NCBI GenBank assembly: GCA_964615375.1
Contig: CAZTOW010000023.1
Coordinates: 62,001-126,000 of the forward strand
Length of the DNA: 64,000 bases
Direction of reading: 5' to 3'
Source of the DNA: CAZKWG01 sp964615375
GTDB lineage: Bacteria > Myxococcota_A > UBA796 > CAZKWG01
Part shown: positions 8,586-15,271 of the stretch, in pieces
Layout: every line of letters starts with the position of its first letter
How positions within the stretch are numbered: position 1 is the stretch's first letter
Made by a program: the position numbers and the translations under genes
The notes under the pieces: generated by a model
What the model was told of the DNA's origin: nothing
The model's database searches: none
What the model saw: the letters and a program-made list of their open reading frames with translations, nothing else

Positions 8586-9326
8586 TCAGGGCCTGGCCTT
8601 GTAGGCGAGCCAGTCGTACAGGAAGTTGGGGAGCAGCCGCGCCATCTTCATGAACAGGATGGTCGGCCAGGGGAAGTTGATCTCGGTGCGCCCGCGCTCG
8701 ATGCCGTTCGCCACCAGGGTCGCGGCGCGCTCCGAGCTCATGAGCAGGGGCATCTGGAAGCGGTTCTTCGCCGTCATCTCCGTGGCGACGAAGCCCGGGT
8801 GGACCGTGGTGACGGTGAGCCCGCGGGGCTTGAGCTCGGTGCGGAAGCTCTCCATCAGGGCGGTGACCGCCGCCTTGCTCGCCGAGTAGGGGCCGGATTT
8901 GGGGAGTCCGCGCCAGCCGGCCGGGCTGCTGACCGCGACGAGGTGGCCGCGCCCGCGCTCCAGCATCCCCGGCAGCGCCGCCGCCACGCTGAAGAGCACG
9001 CCGTCGATGTTGACGCGCATCGTGCGAGCGGCCTCCAGCGCGTCCAGGCGCGTGGCGGAGGCGGGGGTGCCCACGCCCGCGTTCGCCACCAGCAGATCGC
9101 AGGGCCCCAGCCGCGCCTCCAGGGAGGCGAAGGCCGCCCGGGTCTGCTCCAGGTCGGCGACGTCCGCCGTGGCCCAGGCCGTGCGCTCGCCCAGCGTGGC
9201 CGCCAGCTTCTCCAGCAGGTCGCCCCGCCGCGCGACCAGCCCCACGGACCAGCCCCGCGCGTGGAGCTCGCGCGCCAGCGCCGCGCCGATGCCTGCAGAT
9301 GCTCCCGTGATGATCGCGACGGACAT
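8586..9326 (-). CDS. Short-chain dehydrogenase/reductase
   Basis: This 246-residue classical SDR has the dinucleotide motif TGASAGIG at the N-terminus, NAG (LLVANAGVG) in strand 4, and the catalytic Ser (VSSPAG) with YSASK as the Tyr-Lys pair. NADP is likely because VARRGD follows beta-2. A hydrophobic/basic C-terminus (FMKMARLLPNFLYDWLAYKARP) may touch the membrane, as in the YqjQ/DltE-like subgroup. It is the first gene of a three-gene minus-strand run and is divergent from the methyltransferase gene, leaving only 68 bases for both promoters. The substrate is unknown. Confidence 0.9.
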   Translation of the reverse strand: MSVAIITGASAGIGAALARELHARGWSVGLVARRGDLLEKLAATLGERTAWATADVADLEQTRAAFASLEARLGPCDLLVANAGVGTPASATRLDALEAARTMRVNIDGVLFSVAAALPGMLERGRGHLVAVSSPAGWRGLPKSGPYSASKAAVTALMESFRTELKPRGLTVTTVHPGFVATEMTAKNRFQMPLLMSSERAATLVANGIERGRTEINFPWPTILFMKMARLLPNFLYDWLAYKARP

Positions 9327-9394
9327 CCCGGCGGCCTATCCTGTTTCCAGGAGGAGTGCCCACAGGAGGCCCCGCCGGGATAACCAGGGCCGCG

Positions 9395-10480
9395 ATGCCC
9401 TCCTGGTTCGCCGTGATCCCTCCTGGACTCGAGGCCGCGCTCGTGCGCGAGCTGGACAGCCTCGGTGTGCGCGCCCGCGGCGTGCCCGGCGGGGCCCGCT
9501 TCGAGGTCGGCCTGGAGCAGGGCGCCCGCCTGGTCGCCAGCCTGCGCACGCCCTCCAGCGTGCTGCTGGAGCTCGCCCGCTTCCGGGCGCCCAACCTCGA
9601 TCAGCTCGCCGCCCGCGTGCGGGAGCTCGACTGGCGGCCTTATCTGGAATTTGATATACCAGTAAAAGTGGAGGCCACCCTCCAGCGCTCCCAGCTCCGC
9701 GTGCGCGAGACCGTTCAGGGCAAGGTGGAGCACGCCATCCGCGACGCGCTCCGCGGCCCCCGCCTGCCCACCCACCGCCCCGGGGGCCGCCCGGCCGAGC
9801 CCCAGATCGTGCGCGTCCGGGTCGAGGAGGACGAGGCGCTGATCTCCCTGGACGCCGGGGGCGAGCTCCTGCACCGCCGGGGCTGGCGCGAGGAGAGCGT
9901 CGGCGCGCCCATCCGCGAGAACCTCGGCGCCGCGCTGCTGATCGCCGCCGGCTGGGCCCCGGACGAGGTGCTGCTGGACCCCTTCTGTGGCTCGGGCACC
10001 CTGCCCATCGAGGCCGCCCTGATGGCCGCCGGCCGCCCGCCCTGGACGCGCCGCCACTTCGCCTGGCAGCGCTGGCCCGCTCTGGCCCGCAGCTCTCCGC
10101 CCGACCCCTGGAAAGGGAAGGGAGAGGCGCGGATCTACGGCTCCGACAAGGACACCCGCGCGCTGGGCGTCGCCCACGAGAACGCCCGCCGCGCCCGCGT
10201 CGAGATCGCCCTCCGCCAGCAGGACGTCGCCGACCTGGAGCCCCCCGCCCCGACCGGGCTGGTCGTGGCCAACCCGCCCTACGGCGAGCGCCTCGGCCAG
10301 AGCGTGGGCGGGGTCTACGTCGCCTTCGGCCGCTCCCTGCGCGAGCGCTTCCAGGGCTGGCGCGCCCTCTTCCTGGCGCCCGACCCGGAGCTGGCCCGCA
10401 AGGTCCACGTGGGCGCCGAGCGGATCACCAGCTTCAGCAACGGCGGGATCCGGGTGGGCGTCTGGGTGGTCGAGCTGTAG
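9395..10480 (+). CDS. THUMP-domain RNA guanine-N2 methyltransferase (RlmL/Trm14-like)
   Basis: This protein of 361 residues from the ATG at 9395 has a typical family N-terminus, PSWFAVIPPGLEAALVREL. The track-open GTG at 9356 would add 13 unlikely residues. Residues 1-150 form a THUMP-type RNA-binding region. The C-terminal Rossmann methyltransferase has motif I LLDPFCGSGTLPIEAAL and motif IV VVANPPYGERLG, as in N2-guanine RNA methyltransferases. It methylates rRNA or tRNA guanine using SAM. An eight-codon patch (9641-9669) uses A/T-ending codons, unlike the rest of the gene. It converges on the Uma2 gene with three bases between stop codons. Confidence 0.88.
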   Translation: MPSWFAVIPPGLEAALVRELDSLGVRARGVPGGARFEVGLEQGARLVASLRTPSSVLLELARFRAPNLDQLAARVRELDWRPYLEFDIPVKVEATLQRSQLRVRETVQGKVEHAIRDALRGPRLPTHRPGGRPAEPQIVRVRVEEDEALISLDAGGELLHRRGWREESVGAPIRENLGAALLIAAGWAPDEVLLDPFCGSGTLPIEAALMAAGRPPWTRRHFAWQRWPALARSSPPDPWKGKGEARIYGSDKDTRALGVAHENARRARVEIALRQQDVADLEPPAPTGLVVANPPYGERLGQSVGGVYVAFGRSLRERFQGWRALFLAPDPELARKVHVGAERITSFSNGGIRVGVWVVEL

Positions 10481-10483
10481 AGC

Positions 10484-11269
10484 TCAGCCGCCCAGCGCGC
10501 TCGCGCTGTCGTTGGCCGTGGCGGCGGAGCGGATCCAGCGCTGGAGCGTGTCTGCGTCCGCGGCCTCGAGGCGCGCGTCCTGCTCGGCCGAGAGGGCGAG
10601 GCCCCGCGCCTCGAGCACCGCGCGCAGGGAGCCGCGCAGGGACTCCACCTGACCCTCCTGCCGACCCTCCTGCTTGACCTCGTCCAGGCTCTCGTAGCCG
10701 TGGCGCGCCAGGAGGTTGGCCAGCGCGGCCTCGCGCGCGAGCTCCCGGTCGAAGAGCGCGTCCACCAGCACCGGACGCCGCAGGATCCCTGGCGCGCGAA
10801 TCTGCTGTCCGGGCAGGTACATGGTGGCGGTCCCGTCCTGGCGCCACACCTCCACGCGCCGCGGCCCCACCAGGCGCACCACCCAGACCTCCAGCGTGCC
10901 GGCCTCCAGGAATTCCTGGACCTTGACCATCAGGTCCTTCTCATCCTGGCCGGTGTCCACCACCTCCAGGGCCAGCTTGGGCGCGCCCTGGACCCACCCC
11001 GGCCGGCTGGGGACGTTGCCCACGGCCACGTCCGGCGCGCGCAGCATGTCCTTGCGCGACGTGTAGCCCACGTCCATCCCGTACTCGTCCACGTCCGGGT
11101 CCGATCCCAGCACCATCGAGGAGGCGCTGGACGAGCCCGCGTGACCGCCGCCCGAGGGGGCGCAGTAGATCGGGTGCCCGTCGGAGAGCTCGTAACGGCT
11201 CCCTGGGTGAATCTCCTGGGCCTCGAGCCCGCCCGGCGCGCGCATCGTCTCGTAGGAGTAGCGATTCAT
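10484..11269 (-). CDS. Uma2-family (DUF820) PD-(D/E)xK nuclease-like protein
   Basis: This 261-residue protein belongs to the Uma2/DUF820 family of putative endonucleases. The restriction-like core is visible: RAPDVAVG supplies the Asp, KLALEVVD the Glu, and KDLMVKVQEFLEAG the Lys before the typical family ending LEVWVVRL. A C-terminal helical tail rich in Glu, Gln and Arg (about 190-250) is common in the family. The cellular role of Uma2 proteins is unsettled. Before the transposon inserted, this gene lay about 38 bases downstream of the tolC-like gene on the same strand, so it has lost its former upstream neighbour. Confidence 0.85.
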   Translation of the reverse strand: MNRYSYETMRAPGGLEAQEIHPGSRYELSDGHPIYCAPSGGGHAGSSSASSMVLGSDPDVDEYGMDVGYTSRKDMLRAPDVAVGNVPSRPGWVQGAPKLALEVVDTGQDEKDLMVKVQEFLEAGTLEVWVVRLVGPRRVEVWRQDGTATMYLPGQQIRAPGILRRPVLVDALFDRELAREAALANLLARHGYESLDEVKQEGRQEGQVESLRGSLRAVLEARGLALSAEQDARLEAADADTLQRWIRSAATANDSASALGG

Positions 11270-11307
11270 GTGAGGAGCATATCCTCGTGGCCCGGGTTTG
11301 AGAAGCC

Positions 11308-11329
11308 TAGAACCTCAGGACCTTACCCA
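11308..11329. repeat. Left transposon end: 8-bp target duplication plus 14-bp TIR
   Basis: TAGAACCT at 11308-11315 is repeated at 15294-15301 in the same orientation. Immediately inside, CAGGACCTTACCCA (11316-11329) is the exact inverted complement of 15280-15293. A looser match continues inward (ATAATTTCCCGG against the complement of the right end). Confidence 0.9.
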
Positions 11330-11374
11330 TAATTTCCCGGCGTTCCTCCATGAAGGCGTGTTTCATGAAAAAGC

Positions 11375-11404
11375 AAGGCCCCCGGCGATCAATCCGGGGG
11401 CCTT
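11375..11404 (-). terminator. Rho-independent terminator of the 163-residue cargo gene
   Basis: A perfect 11-bp stem AAGGCCCCCGG/CCGGGGGCCTT encloses the eight-base loop CGATCAAT. On the minus strand the stem is followed by GCTTTTTC, a run of T as expected for intrinsic termination of the gene ending at 11429. Confidence 0.8.
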
Positions 11405-11428
11405 AAGTAGATCGACGTTACACCTGTG

Positions 11429-11920
11429 TTACTGGCGGCTGCCCGCCCCGACGACACGGAAGGTCGGGCGCCGCGCCGCCCGGTAGCCGCCCGCCTCCCC
11501 CACGGGGGCCCGCTCGGCGAGCGCCAGCGTCTCCAGGGCCACGCGCGCGGCGTCCCCGCCCGCCTCGACGGGCAGCGCCGAGGAGAGCACGGACGCCACC
11601 GACGCCACCACGAGGTCGATCACGTCCTCGGCGGGCTGGTCGGGGTGGGAGCGGAGCGCCCCGCCGATGGCGATCCCGCACAGCAGCGCGACGCGGGTCG
11701 CTACCGCCTCGCGCGCCGCCCAGGCGTCGGACACGCTGTCGGAGTAGTCGGCGTAGATCCGTCGCTGCTCGGAGGTCAGGGTGTTCTCCAAGGCGATGCG
11801 GGCGCGCTGCTGGGCGCGCTGGAAGGGGGCCATCTCCTCGCCCCCCACCATCTCGATCATGGCCTCATAGGCGGTGTGGTCGGTCCAGTCGTCGATCCGC
11901 CACTTGATCAGGGTCTTCAT
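11429..11920 (-). CDS. Hypothetical protein, transposon cargo
   Basis: This 163-residue protein starts at the ATG at 11920, which has GGAG eight bases upstream; in-frame codons further upstream lie in the hairpin-rich segment and are not favoured. The N-terminus MKTLIKWRIDDWTDH leads into a helical region. The segment LTSEQRRIYADYSDSVSDAW followed by a Val/Ala-rich helix loosely resembles small phage proteins that pair a 'Lt.eqr.l...Y' helix with a second helix. The C-terminus is Arg-rich and probably disordered. I do not recognise a family. It lies between the left end of the transposon and the transposase and ends at a good terminator. Confidence 0.6.
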   Translation of the reverse strand: MKTLIKWRIDDWTDHTAYEAMIEMVGGEEMAPFQRAQQRARIALENTLTSEQRRIYADYSDSVSDAWAAREAVATRVALLCGIAIGGALRSHPDQPAEDVIDLVVASVASVLSSALPVEAGGDAARVALETLALAERAPVGEAGGYRAARRPTFRVVGAGSRQ

Positions 11921-12002
11921 GACGCACGTCTCCATGCCCGCCGGGGTTGACCGGCAGTCGGGCAAGCGGGCGAAAGCCAGCCTACCGGGCCAGCAGTCAG
12001 GA

Positions 12003-12183
12003 GACGGCGTAAATCCGTCGTTTGACACGGTGGAACCTGCGCGCATAGATGGGCGCAGGCCCGGGGGTGTAGTTCACTCCTACCTCCTGGGCTTAGGCCC
12101 GTCGGGGAGTTCGCACCTCCACGGCGGGCCGTTCTCGTTGTGCCTCCAGGGGTAGCACAGGGGGGCGACCCCTGTCCACCCCT
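12003..12183. ncRNA. Array of five consecutive stem-loops, possible structured RNA
   Basis: The gap 11921-12188 between the cargo gene and the transposase stop has no gene but five back-to-back hairpins: GACGG/CCGTC at 12003-12019; CCTGCGC/GCGCAGG at 12036-12059; GCCC...GTAG/CTAC...GGGC at 12059-12092; a 13-pair arm at 12096-12130 starting GGCCCG and ending CGGGCC; and AGGGGT/CAGGGG against CCCCTG/ACCCCT at 12148-12183. The last could terminate the transposase transcript. The third and fourth look like tRNA D and T arms (GTAGTTCAC, GTTCGCAC), but no anticodon stem forms. Whether the array acts as RNA or as folded DNA is unknown. Confidence 0.45.
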
Positions 12184-12188
12184 CGCGG

Positions 12189-13496
12189 TCAGAGCGCTTC
12201 CTCGCCCCTACGATCTCCCCGTTCCCGCCGTCGTCCGGCGCGCCTCAACATCTCCCCCATCCCCCGGAAGACCCGATAGCGGGGATCGGGCGGGAGCTTC
12301 CCGAACGCCGACACCAGCGCGAGCACACGCTCCATGAGATCCCCGCCGGTCTCGCGGATCGTGGCCAGGAACGCATACAGGATGGTGGCGAGCAGGGCGA
12401 TCCGCCGCACGCCGCGCAGGGTCAGCGCCCGCACGTCTTCGAGGTCCACGCCCCAGCCCCTGGAGTCCTTCATGGCCCGGGTCGCCTCCTCGCACTTCCA
12501 GCGCCGCCCGTAGGCGCGCGCCGCCTCCAGGATGGCCGCCTTCCCCTCCAGGTGCTCCGACGCCAGCAGGGCGAGGGGCTGCTTCCCGAAGCCCCAGACC
12601 ACGATCAGGGTGCGCGCCTTCCCCTTCGGGCTCGGGTGGTTCTTCTGGTTGGAGAGGTAGACCTTCCGGGAGCCGACTTCGAGCGTGATCGTCTTCTTCC
12701 CCGCGCCCTTCGCCCGCTTCCGGCCCGCCTTGATCTCCATCTTGAAGCGGGGGATCACTTCGAGCGCGGCGTCCTCCACGCTCAGGCATCGGCCGTCCGC
12801 GGTGAAGACCTCGCGCTGGTTCTTCACCGCGTACTGAAGGCGGCAGATCCAGCGCAGGTTCAGGGCGTCGAGTCCGTCGAGGTAGCGGGTGTTGTCGAAG
12901 CCACGATCCGAGGTCCACCACGCGCGCGGCCCGATGGAGGGGGCGGCGATTCGGATCTGCTCCAGGAAGACGGAGGTCTGAGAGGACTTCGCGATCTCCT
13001 CGTAGCTGAACGGATGCAGGAGGACGGGGATCTGAAGCTCGCCGAGGTCGGCTTCGAGCTGCACCACGGGGTAGCCGAGCCCGGTCTCCCCGTCCGAGCC
13101 GTTCCAGCACCGCGAGACCCCCTCCATGCCCCGCTCGGGGTCCGGGTTCGCCCAGGGCTTGGCCAGGTCGGTGTAGTCCACCGCCACCACCACGCCCTCG
13201 CCGTCGTCGCGGCGCGCGTGACGGGCCACCACGTCCAGGTGACGGGCCAGCAGGGCCGCGTCGTCCAGGCGATCCGAGTTCAGCCCCCGGCTCAGTCGCT
13301 TCTCCGTGTGGATGAGGCGACGGGGATCGCCGTCCTCGGCCTCCTCGTCCAGCGCGCGCCCGATCTCGGAGAGCATCGGCGACTTCGAGATCGCCATGCC
13401 CCGGAGCATATCGGCGATCCAGCGCTGGTTCGGGACGTACTGATCCTGTCCGACCTCCGCGCAGAAGTCGGCCAGGGCTCGCGTGATCGCAGCCAC
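12189..13496 (-). CDS. IS4-family DDE transposase
   Basis: This 435-residue transposase has the RNase H-like DDE core. The first Asp is in VVVAVDYTDLAKP, the second in WWTSDRGFDNTRY, and the third acid in YGRRWKCEEATRAMK. The last matches the IS4-family signature Y-(2)-R-(3)-E-(6)-K exactly, and a long beta-rich insertion lies between the second and third residues as the family requires. It would cut and paste the element bounded at 11316 and 15293. The gene is full length with no frameshift, so the element may still be active. The C-terminus is Arg-rich. Confidence 0.9.
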   Translation of the reverse strand: MAAITRALADFCAEVGQDQYVPNQRWIADMLRGMAISKSPMLSEIGRALDEEAEDGDPRRLIHTEKRLSRGLNSDRLDDAALLARHLDVVARHARRDDGEGVVVAVDYTDLAKPWANPDPERGMEGVSRCWNGSDGETGLGYPVVQLEADLGELQIPVLLHPFSYEEIAKSSQTSVFLEQIRIAAPSIGPRAWWTSDRGFDNTRYLDGLDALNLRWICRLQYAVKNQREVFTADGRCLSVEDAALEVIPRFKMEIKAGRKRAKGAGKKTITLEVGSRKVYLSNQKNHPSPKGKARTLIVVWGFGKQPLALLASEHLEGKAAILEAARAYGRRWKCEEATRAMKDSRGWGVDLEDVRALTLRGVRRIALLATILYAFLATIRETGGDLMERVLALVSAFGKLPPDPRYRVFRGMGEMLRRAGRRRERGDRRGEEAL

Positions 13497-13949
13497 GGCG
13501 CACCCGTTTGCAGCCGGCGGGAGCGCGCGCTAAGCTGGGTGTGCGTGCCAAGCGCACCCGAGCCCACGACCTCGCCGGGTTGGGGTTCTGGTTCCAGCGC
13601 CCGCGGTGTTCTCAGCACCGCGGGCGTTGTCGTTTCTGACCCCTTGATCTTAGCCGGTCGAACACGAGAAATCACGCTGCGAAGGCTTGATTTGGCTCGA
13701 ATGCGGACAGAAGTTGTCCGCGCCGTTGGGCCCGCTGGCAGCCTCCGGGACGGGTGTCTCGGGCCGGGGGCCGCGAGACGGGTGTGCGGGCTCCGGCGCG
13801 TCGTGGCGGGGACGCAGCGCGGCGGGATGGGCATCGGCGATCAGGGATCGCCGGGGGTGGTACCGGGGCGCGGTGGCGGATCTGACTGGATCTACGCCGG
13901 TATCGAATTAGTGGCTGCTGCACTACACTCACAATGGAAGTACGCCATC
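13497..13949. other. Gene-free stretch upstream of the transposase with two strong hairpins
   Basis: No convincing gene lies in these 453 bases. A perfect 11-bp stem at 13598-13626 (CGCCCGCGGTG/CACCGCGGGCG, seven-base loop) is followed by TTGTCGTTT on the plus strand and would serve as a terminator for plus-strand transcription entering from the left. A second stem, GCGGACA/TGTCCGC, lies at 13703-13721. Base composition falls from about 13880 onward, marking the start of the AT-richer cargo. The transposase promoter must lie near 13500-13560, where an imperfect GGGTGTGCG/CGCACCC dyad is seen. Confidence 0.5.
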
Positions 13950-14396
13950 ATGGACTACAAGAGCACCCGAACAGCCGTAAAGGTCGATGACATTGCCGTT
14001 CTCGCGTCTTGGCTCATGGCCGCACGTCCCTCGATATCGTTCGACGACTGCGTGTTCGAGGCGCTGCACACTATCATCGACCTGAACCGACAGCCCCAGG
14101 CCCCGACATGGCGTTCTCCAGTGGTTCTGGAACTGGCCCGAACCCTGCTGCTCCGGGAGCCAAACACCCCGCTGCTGGATCACTTTAAGGAGGCCATTCG
14201 GCTCAAGACCGAGGGGTTGACTGCCACTCTCATGAGGGGAGGGAAGATCTCGGGCGCCGAAGGGGCGATCTACTATGTCGTTCGCAATGTGCATCGCGGG
14301 GAGGCAGACGTGACGCAGGTCATCGGAGATATCGAGCTATATGCCGAGCTTAACGACGAGAATTCCAGCTCAGTCGATCCGGTGGAGGGACGCTGA
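13950..14396 (+). CDS. Hypothetical protein, transposon cargo
   Basis: This 148-residue protein starts at the ATG at 13950 with GGAAG nine bases upstream. It is predicted mainly helical: IAVLASWLMAARPSISFDD, VFEALHTIIDLNRQ and LDHFKEAIRLKTEGLTATL look like successive amphipathic helices. No signal peptide, membrane span or known catalytic motif is seen, and the family is not recognised. Codon use is far less GC-biased than in flanking host genes, which supports acquisition with the transposon. Its last 27 bases overlap the end of the oppositely oriented 75-residue gene, an arrangement seen in some antagonist pairs, but no toxin or antitoxin motif is visible. Confidence 0.6.
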   Translation: MDYKSTRTAVKVDDIAVLASWLMAARPSISFDDCVFEALHTIIDLNRQPQAPTWRSPVVLELARTLLLREPNTPLLDHFKEAIRLKTEGLTATLMRGGKISGAEGAIYYVVRNVHRGEADVTQVIGDIELYAELNDENSSSVDPVEGR

Positions 14397-14597
14397 AAGC
14401 TGCCCAAGGGGACCTGCTCCTTCCGCCAGAGAGATCGCTTCATATGCCAGCATGATCGACAGGGGTAAAGGAAGATTGGCCTGGAGCGCCCGTTGAACCT
14501 CCTCGGAAAGCTGAACGTAGAGATCGAACATAGCGCGCGCTGGGCGCTGGGTGCCGGTCTCGGTCGCCTCGGTGACGGTCTCGCGCAGCTCGGACAT
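14370..14597 (-). CDS. Small hypothetical protein, transposon cargo
   Basis: This small protein of 75 residues begins at the ATG at 14597, which has an excellent ribosome site (GGAGGTGTCC before ATG). The open frame runs further upstream to 14831, but that part would be antisense to the lipoprotein start and lacks a ribosome site. The product starts MSELRETVTEATETG and has two likely helices (ARAMFDLYVQLSEEVQRAL and SIMLAYEAISLAEGAG). No family is recognised. It is convergent with, and overlaps by 27 bases, the 148-residue cargo gene. Confidence 0.55.
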   Translation of the reverse strand: MSELRETVTEATETGTQRPARAMFDLYVQLSEEVQRALQANLPLPLSIMLAYEAISLAEGAGPLGQLSASLHRID

Positions 14598-14730
14598 GGA
14601 CACCTCCGGGTCGGGTGATACCCGCTCGACTGGTGCCATGTGGTGAGCCCTGTGCGACGGCTGACGGATCGCGATAGAGGCCGCCATCAGGGACCGTGCT
14701 ACTCGATGAACAAGCAGAGGGAGACCCACG

Positions 14731-15192
14731 ATGTCGATGAAACACCCGCTACTGAGCATCATCAGCCTGTTATCGGTCTTCGTACTCGCCTGTGCTGGCG
14801 ACGACGCCGGCAAGGGCGAGTCAGGGGACACTGGAGAGGAGAATCAGGAAGCCGACTGGCTCGTTGCGGATCTCGCTCTGGTGCCAAATAGTCTGAACTA
14901 TGCGGCCGTAACTGGCGTCGTGACCCTTCAGGGTGACCTTGCGGGCGCAGGGACGATGGCTGAGGTTCGCTACTACCAGGACGACTACACCACGCTCATC
15001 ACCGACGCCTCTGAGATGATCGGCAGCGATCTCGAAGAGATCGGCACGACACAGGCGTTTGAGCTCACCCACTACACGGTCTACGTGCTGCCCGCTATCG
15101 GGGGATACGCCTATGTCTGCGCCAGCTTCCGCGCAGATGACTCGAACTATGAGGACTGGACGGAGGTAGGTTGCCTTGAAGGCGTTGAGTGA
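14731..15192 (+). CDS. Small lipoprotein, transposon cargo
   Basis: This 153-residue protein has a clear type II signal: MSMKHPLLSIISLLSVFVLAC, with lipobox VLAC, then an acidic, Gly/Glu-rich linker (GDDAGKGESGDTGEENQE). The mature domain of about 110 residues is beta-rich with two late Cys residues (VCASF and VGCLEG) that could form a disulfide. GGGAGA lies at ribosome-site distance from the ATG. The family is not recognised. A surface lipoprotein is an unusual passenger for an IS4-type element and could alter the cell surface of the recipient. Confidence 0.75.
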   Translation: MSMKHPLLSIISLLSVFVLACAGDDAGKGESGDTGEENQEADWLVADLALVPNSLNYAAVTGVVTLQGDLAGAGTMAEVRYYQDDYTTLITDASEMIGSDLEEIGTTQAFELTHYTVYVLPAIGGYAYVCASFRADDSNYEDWTEVGCLEGVE

Positions 15193-15195
15193 AAG

Positions 15196-15212
15196 TCGGC
15201 GCCGAACGCCGA
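15196..15212 (+). terminator. Short hairpin after the cargo lipoprotein gene
   Basis: TCGGCG at 15196-15201 faces CGCCGA at 15207-15212 over a five-base loop, three bases after the stop codon. There is no T-run, so termination strength is uncertain. Confidence 0.4.
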
Positions 15213-15271
15213 TTCCCGACAACTTCAGCGCCCATCTGAAAAGTCGTCGTTTTCCTGGCCTTCACCCGGGA

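Noticed and set aside
11993..12010. B12-box-like AGTCAGGAGACGG suggesting a cobalamin riboswitch
   Set aside because: The rest of the riboswitch core is absent, and the neighbouring genes on either strand have no cobalamin link.
12059..12130. tRNA-like element with D-arm- and T-arm-like hairpins
   Set aside because: No five-pair anticodon stem can be formed, the acceptor pairing has mismatches, and the D-loop lacks GG. It is treated as part of a hairpin array.
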